A stretch of 64,000 bases of DNA. Origin: Rhodospirillales bacterium (lineage in GTDB: Bacteria; Pseudomonadota; Alphaproteobacteria; Rhodospirillales; Magnetospirillaceae). A program made the position numbers and the translations under genes. This document shows positions 54,563 to 64,000 of this stretch, piece by piece. The first letter of the stretch is position 1, and every line of letters starts with the position of its first letter. Below the pieces are notes generated by a model. The model did not search any database. It saw only the letters and a program-made list of their open reading frames with translations, and had not been told where the DNA came from. The stretch is taken from NCBI GenBank assembly GCA_019455065.1, contig JACFNC010000006.1, positions 124,001 through 188,000 on the forward strand, given 5' to 3'.

Positions 54563-55642
54563 GTGCGTGCCAGCGACGACAAGCCAGCCGACCACGCCAA
54601 GCCCGGAACCCGCCGGGGCACCGTGTCGGCCGGCTTCATCCGCACCCTGCTCGACGCCTTCGCGCGTGAATATGGCGGCCAGATTCAACGGGCCGCGGTC
54701 CTCGCCCAGGCCGGTATCGCCGACGGCGCCTTGGAGGCGCCCGAAGCGCGTGTTCCGGTCGAGGTGGTGGCGCGGGTGTGGGCGGCGGTGCAGGCCCGGA
54801 CCCGCGACCGCATGATGGGCCTGAAGGTGGCGCGTCACGTGCGCCCGGGGTCGTTCGGCGTGCTCGGCCATCTGCTGATGACGTCGGCGACGCTGGGCGA
54901 GGCCTTCGAGCGCGCCGCCGAGTTTGCGGCCCTGGTGGGCGACGGCGGCGTGCTGGCGGTGGACCTCGGGGGCGGCGACGCGGTGCTGGCCTACGACCTG
55001 GTCGACCGCGACCTGCCCTGCCGCGAGGAGCGCATCGAGGCGCTGCTCTCCGCGCTCGTCGCGTTCGTGCGCTGGATCACCGGCCACGACGTCGTACCGC
55101 GGGCGGTGCGCTTCGCCCACCCGTCGCCAGGCTATCGCGGCGCCTTCCTCGGGGCGTTCGGCATCGAGCCGTCCTTCGAGGCCTGCGACAATGCCGTCGT
55201 GATCTCGGCCCGCCACCTCGAGCTACCGCTTCTTCAGGCGGACCCCGAACTGTGCGCCGTGCTGGCCGCGCATGCGCGCAAGGTGCTGGCCCGGCTGACC
55301 GACGAGGATCCGGTCATCCGCCTGGTGCGCCAGGCGATCATGGCCCAGATGGCCTGGGGCCCGCCGACACTGGTGGGGGTCGCCCTGTCGCTGGCGATGC
55401 CGGCGCGGCGCCTGCAGCGGCGTCTCGCCGACCGCGGCACGTCGTTCCAGGAGCAGCTCGCCTCGGCGCGGCGGCATCTGGCCCTCGACCACCTCGGGCG
55501 CGGCAACAAGAGCATCGGCGAGGTGGCGGCGCTGGCGGGCTTTGCCGACGTGCCCAGCTTCCACCGCGCCTTCAAGCGGTGGACCGGGATGACTCCCGGC
55601 CAGTGGCTGGCCTCCGCCGAGGCATCGGCCGCGGTCAACTGA
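54563..55642 (+). CDS. AraC-family regulator with arabinose-binding-type N-domain
   Basis: A 359-aa regulator. The start is GTG 54563, with AAAGGA upstream; earlier in-frame ATG 54467 gives an unlikely leader. The N-terminal domain (about 20-205, GSFGVLGHLLMTSATLGEAFERAAEFA) is of the PF12625 Arabinose_bd type. The C-terminal AraC HTH is SIGEVAALAGFADVPSFHRAFKRWTGMTPGQW. This class often controls catabolism of lipids or steroids. It is divergent from the six-gene operon (134-bp gap), so it is the likely activator. Confidence 0.85.
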   Translation: MRASDDKPADHAKPGTRRGTVSAGFIRTLLDAFAREYGGQIQRAAVLAQAGIADGALEAPEARVPVEVVARVWAAVQARTRDRMMGLKVARHVRPGSFGVLGHLLMTSATLGEAFERAAEFAALVGDGGVLAVDLGGGDAVLAYDLVDRDLPCREERIEALLSALVAFVRWITGHDVVPRAVRFAHPSPGYRGAFLGAFGIEPSFEACDNAVVISARHLELPLLQADPELCAVLAAHARKVLARLTDEDPVIRLVRQAIMAQMAWGPPTLVGVALSLAMPARRLQRRLADRGTSFQEQLASARRHLALDHLGRGNKSIGEVAALAGFADVPSFHRAFKRWTGMTPGQWLASAEASAAVN

Positions 55643-56339
55643 GGCCGACCACCGGAATTGCCGCCCCGTGGACGGCGCGGGCGGCGTCCGAGGCGAGAAA
55701 GGCGATGACCTCGGCCAGCGCCGCCGGCGCCACCCAGCGGGCGAAGTCGGCGTCCGGCATGTCCTTTCGGTTCTGCGGCGTGTCGATGATGCTGGGCAGG
55801 ACGCAGTTGACGTTGATGCCCCGGTCGCGCAGTTCCGCCGCCATGCTCTCGGTGAGGCGCGTCACCGCGTCCTTGGACGCGCAGTAGGCCGCCATGCCGG
55901 CCTTGCCCTCGCGAGAGGCGGCGGCGGACACGTTGACGATGCGCCCCGATCCCGCCGCCAGCATCGTCGGCACCACCGCCCGCGCCGTGGACAGCACGGT
56001 GCCGGCGTTGACGTCCATCATGAAGCGCCACAATTCGGCCGGCGTCTCATGCACCGGCGGCCCCATGCGGAAGGCGCCGGCGATGTTGCACAGCACGTCG
56101 ATCCGCCCGAAGCGGGCGAGTGCCGCATCGACGGCCCGCCGCACCGCCGCGTCATCGGTCAGGTCGGCCGCCACCGGCAGCCGCGTGCCGCCCGCCTCGC
56201 CGAACGCGGCGCGTAGTCCTTCGGCGCTGGCGTCGAGGAGCACGAGACTCGCCCCCTCGCGCTCGAACGTCGCCGCCACCATCCGCCCGAGGGCGCCCGC
56301 CGCACCCGTGACCATCACGACCCTGCCCTGGAAACGCAT
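55635..56339 (-). CDS. Short-chain dehydrogenase/reductase, second copy type
   Basis: A 234-aa classical SDR from ATG 56339: TGAAGALG (about 11-18), NIAG (about 83-86), VSAAAS with the catalytic Ser, and YCASK (Tyr-x3-Lys, about 147-151). The open frame to 56567 has no SDR sequence and is rejected. Its 3' end overlaps the AraC 3' end by 8 bp, tail to tail. Its substrate is unknown. It is divergent from udgX. Confidence 0.88.
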   Translation of the reverse strand: MRFQGRVVMVTGAAGALGRMVAATFEREGASLVLLDASAEGLRAAFGEAGGTRLPVAADLTDDAAVRRAVDAALARFGRIDVLCNIAGAFRMGPPVHETPAELWRFMMDVNAGTVLSTARAVVPTMLAAGSGRIVNVSAAASREGKAGMAAYCASKDAVTRLTESMAAELRDRGINVNCVLPSIIDTPQNRKDMPDADFARWVAPAALAEVIAFLASDAARAVHGAAIPVVGLS

Positions 56340-56478
56340 CGCGCGGCCCTCCCGCTGTTTCAGCCTGTGGATGATGGCATGCCCAGATCGAATTGAGGAA
56401 GGGGGCCTTGCGGGGGTAGCCGAGGGCGGGCTGGCCAGCCAAAGAGAACCGCGCGGCGGACTCGCCTGTTTCGTCGGC

Positions 56479-57126
56479 ATGGCCAGCGAGCCGTCCGATA
56501 CCGCCCGGCGCCACCTGCCGCCCGAACGCGACCTGCGGACGCTGAGGAGCGCCGCGTCGGGCTGCACGGCCTGTCCGCTTCACTTGAGCGGCACGCAGAC
56601 GGTGTTCGGCGACGGCCCCGCCGATGCCGTGCTGATGCTGGTCGGCGAGCAGCCTGGCGATGCCGAGGACGTGGCCGGCGAGCCCTTCGTCGGCCCCGCG
56701 GGCAAGCTGCTCGACCGCTGCCTGGAGGCCGCCGGGATCGACAGGCGGCGCGTCTACGTCACCAACGTGGTCAAGCACTTCAAATGGGTGCCGCGCGGCA
56801 AACGCCGCATCCACGGCAAGCCCAACGCCCGCGAGATCAGGGCCTGCCTGCCCTGGCTCGAGGCGGAGATGGAAGCGGTAAGCCCGCGGGTCGTGGTCTG
56901 CCTGGGGGCGACGGCGGCGCAGGCGCTTTTGGGCTCGTCCTTCCGGGTGAGCCGGCAGCGCGGCGAGTTCGTCGCGTCGCCCATCGCGCCCTATGTCATG
57001 GCCACCGCGCATCCCTCGGCCCTGCTGCGCCAGCCCGACGAGGACAGCCGGCGCGTCGAGCGCGCCCGGTTCATCGCCGATCTGCGCAAGGTGGCGGAGG
57101 TTCTGGTCAGACCGGACGTTCCCTAG
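56479..57126 (+). CDS. udgX: UdgX-type uracil-DNA glycosylase
   Basis: Removes uracil from DNA and, in UdgX, becomes covalently bound to the abasic product. The 215-aa protein has the type 4/5-like fold: GEQPGDAED (about 56-64), Fe-S ligands Cys29, Cys32, Cys123 and Cys141, and HPSALLR (178-184). The R-loop KRRIH (108-112) is the UdgX signature, whose His makes the covalent bond in the mycobacterial protein. ATG 56479 was chosen as the first start before the domain; the frame is open much further upstream through the SDR. Confidence 0.85.
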   Translation: MASEPSDTARRHLPPERDLRTLRSAASGCTACPLHLSGTQTVFGDGPADAVLMLVGEQPGDAEDVAGEPFVGPAGKLLDRCLEAAGIDRRRVYVTNVVKHFKWVPRGKRRIHGKPNAREIRACLPWLEAEMEAVSPRVVVCLGATAAQALLGSSFRVSRQRGEFVASPIAPYVMATAHPSALLRQPDEDSRRVERARFIADLRKVAEVLVRPDVP

Positions 57127-57214
57127 GCCGCCTGATTTGCGTTCGCTCCGAGGCGTCACTAACTGACAAACACACAAGGCGGAGGACGGACGTTCCGTCG
57201 AGCGGAGAGGGAAG

Positions 57215-57607
57215 ATGACGTCGGACCCCAGAACCTGGATGTGGGCGGAGGCGATGGAAATGCTGGACCGGGCGGAACGCCTGCAGCGCCGGTTTTTCCA
57301 GCCGGCGCGGCCGGCGTTGCGTCCGACCTGGGAGCCGCCGCTCGACATCTACGAAACCGACGACGCCTACTGGCTGGTCATCGCCCTGCCCGGCGTGCGG
57401 CCCGACGACATCGAGATCGCCATCGACGGCGGCTTCCTCACGGTGGTCGGCGAACGCCCCATCCCGCTGCGTCGCGCCCGCATTCACCGCCTGGAGATCC
57501 CACACGGGCGCTTCGAGCGGCGCATCGAGCTGCCGCCCGGGCGCCTGGAGGTAGGGCGTCGGGAACTCGTCGACGGATGCCTGCTGCTCAGCCTGCGCAA
57601 GCTTTGA
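57215..57607 (+). CDS. Hsp20/alpha-crystallin small heat-shock protein
   Basis: A 130-aa chaperone. The alpha-crystallin domain spans about 43-128 (PPLDIYETDDAYWLVIALPGVRPDDIEIAIDGGFLTVVGER, then IPHGRFERRIELPPGRLEV, ending in GCLLLSLRK). The N-terminal arm is short. It is 10 bp upstream of lon on the same strand and precedes it in a likely heat-shock operon; no clear sigma-32 promoter was seen. An AGAGGGAAG site precedes ATG 57215. Confidence 0.9.
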   Translation: MTSDPRTWMWAEAMEMLDRAERLQRRFFQPARPALRPTWEPPLDIYETDDAYWLVIALPGVRPDDIEIAIDGGFLTVVGERPIPLRRARIHRLEIPHGRFERRIELPPGRLEVGRRELVDGCLLLSLRKL

Positions 57608-57617
57608 GAGAGAAGCC

Positions 57618-60044
<2,427 letters not shown>

Positions 60045-60048
60045 GGGG

Positions 60049-60249
60049 ATGTCCCGGTTTCTGATCGCCTTCGGCATCCTGCTGGTGGCCGCCGGCCTGC
60101 TGTGGCCATTGCTCCAGAAGGTGGGGCTGGGCCGGCTGCCCGGAGACATCGTCATCGAACGGGGCGGGTTCAGGCTCTATCTGCCGATGGCCACCTCCAT
60201 CGTGATGAGCATGCTGCTCAGTCTCGTGCTCTGGCTGATCAATAGGTGA
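60049..60249 (+). CDS. DUF2905 small membrane protein
   Basis: 66 aa with two TM helices (about 3-22 and 45-63) and the DUF2905 pattern GRLPGDIVIERGGFRLYLPMATSI. It starts 4 bp after the lon stop, so it shares the transcript. Function unknown. Confidence 0.88.
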   Translation: MSRFLIAFGILLVAAGLLWPLLQKVGLGRLPGDIVIERGGFRLYLPMATSIVMSMLLSLVLWLINR

Positions 60250-60357
60250 CCGTTTCGCTCAGCCATTGGGGTACGTACCCCAATGCCCAGGATCGGGCCC
60301 GGCCGCCCTGAGGCAAGATGGCGCCGACCTGAACGAAGAACAACGAAGAGCGAGCGA

Positions 60358-60567
60358 ATGCCTACCGAGATCCAGATCACCAATCGCAACCCCCTGACCA
60401 CCAAACGCGTCACCGCCAAGCTCCAGGACGAGGATCTCGACGATCCGTTCATGGAGTTCGTCATTTCCCCGGGCGAAGCGGTCATCATTCCCATCAAGAA
60501 CGGCATGACCCTTCTCGTCTCCGAGGAAACCGCGGCCCGGGAGGGCGCCGAGGCGGAAACCGTCTAG
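60358..60567 (+). CDS. Small hypothetical protein
   Basis: A 69-aa soluble protein starting at ATG 60358 (MPTEIQITNRNPLTTKRV). It is mostly beta with TAKLQDEDLDDPFMEFVISPGEAVIIPIKNGMTLLVSEE. Not recognised. The frame upstream to 60283 has no ribosome site. Good codon use suggests it is real. The following 127 bp contain only short GC-rich repeats. Confidence 0.55.
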   Translation: MPTEIQITNRNPLTTKRVTAKLQDEDLDDPFMEFVISPGEAVIIPIKNGMTLLVSEETAAREGAEAETV

Positions 60568-60694
60568 CTTCCCCCCCCCATTCCGGCCGGGCCCGCGGCG
60601 CGGGTCTGGCATGCCCGAATGCCTGTTCAACCCGACGCCGGCATCCGCTACTCCTTGAGAAGGGGCGGCCGGGGCCGTCGGTTTGCGGGGCGGC

Positions 60695-61612
60695 ATGACC
60701 AAGGGCAGCGCCAACCACAACGTCGCGGGCACCGCCTACGCGCTCGGCGCCTACCTGATGTGGGGATTCTTCCCCGTCTTCTGGAAGGCGCTCGGCCACG
60801 TTCCGGCGCTGGAGATTCTGTTCCAGCGGGTCATCTGGTCGGCGCTGTTCCTGGCGGGCATGGTCACGCTCACCCGCGCATGGCGGCAGGTGCGTGCCAT
60901 CCTGCGCACGCCGCGGCAGATGGCGCTGCTGGCCGCCACCACGGCGCTGATCGGCGTCAACTGGCTGCTGTTCATCTGGGCGGTCAACGCCGACCGCGTG
61001 CTCGAGACCAGCCTCGGCTATTTCATCAACCCGCTGGTCAATGTGGTGCTCGGCGTTCTGTTCCTGGGCGAGCGCCTGCGCCGCTGGCAGACGCTGGCGG
61101 TGCTGCTGGCCGCGGCCGGCGTGCTCAACCTGACCGCGGCCACCGGGGTCCCGCCGTGGATCGCGCTGACGCTGGCCGTCACCTTCGGCCTGTACGGTCT
61201 GCTGCGCAAGATCAGCCCGGTCGAGCCGCTGGTCGGGCTTCTCGTGGAGACGGGGATCATGATGCCGGTGGCGCTGGCCTACGTGCTGTGGCTGCAGGCC
61301 ACGGGCACCGGGTCGTTCGGCCTGGACTGGGGCACCGACGCGCTGCTGATCCTCGGCGGGGCGGTCACCATGGCCCCGATGATCATGTTCAACGCGGCGG
61401 CGCGGCGGCTGCGCTACGCCACCCTGGGCGTGCTCCAGTACCTGGCGCCCAGCCTGCATTTCATACTCGCCGTGCAGCTCTACGGCGAGCCGCTGACGGC
61501 GGCCCATCTGGTGACCTTCGCCTGCATCTGGACGGGCGTCGCCCTGTTCGCCGGCGACGCCGTCCGCGCCGGCCGGTCGCGGCGTCTGTCGCGGGCGGTC
61601 AGCGGAGAGTGA
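60695..61612 (+). CDS. rarD: RarD/EamA-family transporter
   Basis: A 305-aa drug/metabolite-type transporter with ten TM helices in two EamA halves. RarD-like features are GTAYALGAYLMWGFFPVFWKAL at the N-terminus, EILFQRVIWSALF, LGYFINPLVNVVLG and AARRLRYATLGVLQYLAPSLHFI. ATG 60695 follows a GCGGGGCGG-type site; a TTG at 60683 is possible. Substrate unknown. Its 3' end overlaps the convergent FmdE-like gene by 14 bp. Confidence 0.88.
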   Translation: MTKGSANHNVAGTAYALGAYLMWGFFPVFWKALGHVPALEILFQRVIWSALFLAGMVTLTRAWRQVRAILRTPRQMALLAATTALIGVNWLLFIWAVNADRVLETSLGYFINPLVNVVLGVLFLGERLRRWQTLAVLLAAAGVLNLTAATGVPPWIALTLAVTFGLYGLLRKISPVEPLVGLLVETGIMMPVALAYVLWLQATGTGSFGLDWGTDALLILGGAVTMAPMIMFNAAARRLRYATLGVLQYLAPSLHFILAVQLYGEPLTAAHLVTFACIWTGVALFAGDAVRAGRSRRLSRAVSGE

Positions 61613-62201
61613 CGAGGCGCGGGTCGTCGGCGTGGTCGACGACGATGCGCCGCACCCGGTCCTGCCACAGCCGGCCGAATTCGAGGCGTTCCGCCTCGCC
61701 CGCCATGCCGACCAGCACCGCCTGCATCAGCTCGCGCATGCGGGCGTCGGCGGGCACGATCTCGCCGTGGAAGGCGGCCTCGACGCGGGCGCCGTTGTCG
61801 GTGCGCTCGAACGCCATCTCGCCGTCGCAGTCGGCGTCGAAGACGAGCAGGCGGCGGCGGTCGAAGCGGCCGGCGATGCCCTTGAAGCCGTCCTCCTGCG
61901 TGGCGCCGGTGAGCAGGCGGGCGACCCCGGCCATGACGCCGGTGACGCCATCGGTCTGGCCGTCGCGGAACGACACCCTGACCGCGCCGCGTTCCGGCGG
62001 CCGATCGCCGTAGAGCCGGCACAGGGCGCGCAGGGTCACGAGATAGGCGCCGGCCACGGTGGGGCAGGAATGGCCGGCCAGCTTGACCGCGTCGGCATAG
62101 CCGTATTCGATCAGCCCACCCTCGGCGGCGCCCAGGAACTCGGCCAGCGGGTCGTACATGACGACGCGCGGGGCGTCGGCGAAAAAGGCGGGAAGGGTCA
62201 T
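61599..62201 (-). CDS. FmdE-like protein
   Basis: A 200-aa soluble protein. The GHSCPTVAGAYLVTLRAL segment (about 43-60), with a His and Cys, matches the metal-binding core of FmdE (formylmethanofuran dehydrogenase subunit E-like) proteins of bacteria, and VSFRDGQTDGVTGVMAGVARLLTGAT follows as in that family. No methanogenesis genes are nearby, so the role is unrelated to methane. Metal binding is inferred. Confidence 0.6.
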   Translation of the reverse strand: MTLPAFFADAPRVVMYDPLAEFLGAAEGGLIEYGYADAVKLAGHSCPTVAGAYLVTLRALCRLYGDRPPERGAVRVSFRDGQTDGVTGVMAGVARLLTGATQEDGFKGIAGRFDRRRLLVFDADCDGEMAFERTDNGARVEAAFHGEIVPADARMRELMQAVLVGMAGEAERLEFGRLWQDRVRRIVVDHADDPRLVTLR

Positions 62202-62351
62202 CGGCGGTCCTGTCGTCTGCTGAACGTTCGAAAGGCGCCAGCCTAGCGGTCGGCAAGCCGAGGTTCTTTGCGCTGCCGCAACCGGCGAGCATTGCCGAAG
62301 GCATCCGCCGACGCCATTTCAGGGAAAGCCCTTCATCGAAAAGACCCGGCC

Positions 62352-63128
62352 ATGCCACCGACCCTGTTCGTCTCGCACGGCGCCCCCGACCTGGCACTCG
62401 AGGCCGGTCCGGCGCACGACTTCCTGCGCGCCTTCGGGCGCAAGCTGCCGCGGCCGAAGGCGGTGCTCGCCGTCTCCGCCCATTGGGAGACCGACCGGCC
62501 CACCGTGGGCACGTCGGCGCGCCCCGAGACCATCCACGACTATCACGGCTTTCCGCAGCCCCTTTATAATCTGCTCTATCCGGCCCCCGGCGCGCCGGAG
62601 ATGGCGGAAAGGGCCGCAGGCTTGCTCGAGGGGGCGGGAATCGCCTGCGCCCGCGATCCGGCGCGCGGGCTGGACCACGGCGCCTGGGTGCCGCTCATCC
62701 TGATGTGGCCCGAGGCCGACGTGCCGGTGGCCCAGTTGTCGATCTCGCCCGGCCGCGGGCCGCAGGCGCATCTGGCGCTGGGGCGCGCTTTGGCCCCCTT
62801 GCGCGAGGAGGACGTGCTGGTGATCGGCACGGGCGGCGTGGTGCACAATCTCGGCCGGCTCGACTGGTCGGGCGCGGCGCCGGCCGAGGAGTGGGCGCTG
62901 GCCTTCGACGGCTGGGTGGCGGAGATGGTGGCGGCCGGGCGCGCCGACGACCTCGCGGACTTCCGCCGGCAGGCCCCGCACGCCGACCTCGCGCAACCCT
63001 CCGACGACCACTTCCTGCCGCTGCTCGTCGCCATGGGGGCGGCCGGCCCGGGCGCCGTGGGCCGCCGCCTGCACGCCAGCTACACCTACGGCAACCTGGC
63101 GATGACGGTGTTCGCCTTCGGCGAATAA
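62352..63128 (+). CDS. DODA-type extradiol aromatic ring-opening dioxygenase
   Basis: A 258-aa class III extradiol dioxygenase-like enzyme (YgiD/4,5-DOPA dioxygenase group). N-terminal PTLFVSHGAPD gives the first metal His (about 9). The second is in VSAHWETD (about 38-45), and a third region is GGVVHNLGRLDW (about 160-171). Further His occur near the C-terminus (PSDDHFLPLLVAMG). It may open catechol rings or act on other diols. ATG 62352 was chosen because the domain starts there. Confidence 0.85.
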   Translation: MPPTLFVSHGAPDLALEAGPAHDFLRAFGRKLPRPKAVLAVSAHWETDRPTVGTSARPETIHDYHGFPQPLYNLLYPAPGAPEMAERAAGLLEGAGIACARDPARGLDHGAWVPLILMWPEADVPVAQLSISPGRGPQAHLALGRALAPLREEDVLVIGTGGVVHNLGRLDWSGAAPAEEWALAFDGWVAEMVAAGRADDLADFRRQAPHADLAQPSDDHFLPLLVAMGAAGPGAVGRRLHASYTYGNLAMTVFAFGE

Positions 63129-63138
63129 AGTTTGGCCA

Positions 63139-63813
63139 CTACTGCTCGGGCGTGGCCTCGGCGGCGAAGCCGCGCGCCCCGGCGAAGGCGTCGTCCCGGA
63201 GCAGGAGCGGGCTGTGGCGGCGGGCCGTCTCCAGGATTTCCTCGTAGGGCACGTCGGCATAGGTCCCGCGGTCGAGCACATACTCCATGTGCCGGCGGCC
63301 GGACACGTCGTAGGGATGGAAGATCGAGTCCTCGCGGCCGTCGAACTCCAGCGGCTTGACGCCGAAGCGCTCGCACAGGCCGAGATTGAAGGCCGGCGTC
63401 GCCTTGACCCACTTGCCGTCGAGGAAGAGGTCGGTGTAGGCGTGCCAGCGCAGGATGTCGCTGCCGTTGACCTCGAGCAGACGCGGCGTGACCAGGTGGT
63501 TGCGCACGTCGGCAAAGCCGAGGCGCGCCGGGATGCCGCTGGATCGCGCCAGCGCCGCCAGCAGCGCCGCCTTGGGCACGCAGAAGCCGCGGCCGGTGGC
63601 CAGGCAGTGCCGCGCCGAATAGCTCTCGGGCCGGGCGAAAGGCACGTACGGGTCGTACAGGATGCCGTCGCGCACCGCCATGTACAGGCGCACCGCGCGG
63701 TCGACGTCGCCGGCAGCCTCCGCCCCCGCCAGCGTCTGGCGCGCGAAGGCGACGATCGTCTCGTCCTCGCTCTCGATGAACCGCCCCGGTTGCAGATAGA
63801 CCGCCTCGACCAT
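63139..63813 (-). CDS. Transglutaminase-like (cysteine protease fold) protein
   Basis: A 224-aa soluble protein with the transglutaminase-core triad: Cys in GRGFCVPKAALLAALARSSGIPAR (about 75-98), His in WHAYTDLFLDGKWVKATPAFN (about 124) and Asp in the following strand (about 137). Typical bacterial members hydrolyse peptides or isopeptides. Its 3' end is 10 bp from the convergent dioxygenase stop. Confidence 0.85.
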   Translation of the reverse strand: MVEAVYLQPGRFIESEDETIVAFARQTLAGAEAAGDVDRAVRLYMAVRDGILYDPYVPFARPESYSARHCLATGRGFCVPKAALLAALARSSGIPARLGFADVRNHLVTPRLLEVNGSDILRWHAYTDLFLDGKWVKATPAFNLGLCERFGVKPLEFDGREDSIFHPYDVSGRRHMEYVLDRGTYADVPYEEILETARRHSPLLLRDDAFAGARGFAAEATPEQ

Positions 63814-63900
63814 TCGACTTCCTTCTTTCCGTGCATATGCGCCCCGATACCCTATGGGGAGTGGCGCCCGACAGGCAAGCGATAGCGGCGAGGGGCAGGG

Positions 63901-64000
63901 ATGCGCGCGCCTCAGGCCCTAATGGACACCGCGACCGGGTGGTCGCGTATCACTGAAATCTCAACCGCCCTCGGTACCGCAGGAACAGCTCGCCTCGCGC
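63901..64000 (+). CDS. Possible start of a gene running out of the window
   Basis: An open frame from ATG 63901 with a GAGGGGCAGGG site directly upstream continues without stop to the edge (about 33 residues). No family can be recognised from this piece. The gap 63814-63900 otherwise holds only the divergent promoter region. Confidence 0.3.
   Translation, partial: MRAPQALMDTATGWSRITEISTALGTAGTARLA

Noticed and set aside
57127-57214. Sigma-32 heat-shock promoter before hsp20/lon
   Set aside because: No -35/-10 pair of the CTTGAA/CCCCAT type with acceptable spacing was found.

Overview
The window is GC-rich chromosomal DNA with tightly packed genes, short overlaps and mostly GC-ending codons. 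Gene content (DUF1491, DUF2934, DUF6481, a B12-dependent ribonucleotide reductase, outer-membrane and type I secretion genes) points to an alphaproteobacterium, probably Rhodospirillales-like. That placement is inferred from gene families, not from a database search.

Region by region. 1-8.5 kb: the end of a YdcF-like gene, plsC, an intein-interrupted nrdJ, DUF1491, a serralysin-like M10 protease, a lipoprotein and corA. 8.5-16.2 kb: a FadL-like porin and small genes, then a nitric-oxide block. In that block an NsrR regulator faces an operon for a CuA subunit, a heme-copper oxidase subunit I without the cross-link tyrosine, SenC/SCO, a membrane protein and a formate/nitrite-type channel. 16.2-22.2 kb: TetR, an RND adaptor and pump, and an AraC regulator. 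22.3-29.3 kb: an orphan TPR-secretin lipoprotein and an MliC lysozyme inhibitor. The secretin 3' end plus mliC is present twice as 882-bp direct repeats around a 2.4-kb foreign segment that carries a beheaded RecD-like helicase. A tRNA-Arg fragment, a DUF6481 gene and an intact tRNA-Arg(ACG) follow.

29.4-47 kb: a PAS histidine kinase, a remnant of a metallo-hydrolase, and a surface/secretion block. The block holds a giant FecR/cadherin-like/RTX adhesin, a CHASE2 adenylate cyclase, the two inner parts of a type I exporter (HlyD-like and ABC) and a TolC-like protein. The adhesin is interrupted by a frameshift at a nine-base C tract and contains a near-exact 588-bp tandem duplication. 47-56.4 kb: a GST, an unknown gene, and a six-gene overlapping operon (epimerase, YfaP-like protein, cytochrome c/beta-propeller, BASS symporter, MFS, SDR) divergent from an AraC regulator; a further SDR follows. 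56.5-64 kb: UdgX, Hsp20, Lon, DUF2905, RarD, an FmdE-like protein, a DODA-type dioxygenase and a transglutaminase-like protein.

The most interesting parts are the NsrR-linked putative CuA-type NO reductase cluster, the recombined secretin/mliC locus, the possibly phase-variable adhesin with its own exporter, the intein placed directly at the catalytic cysteine of NrdJ, and the uncharacterised six-gene operon.
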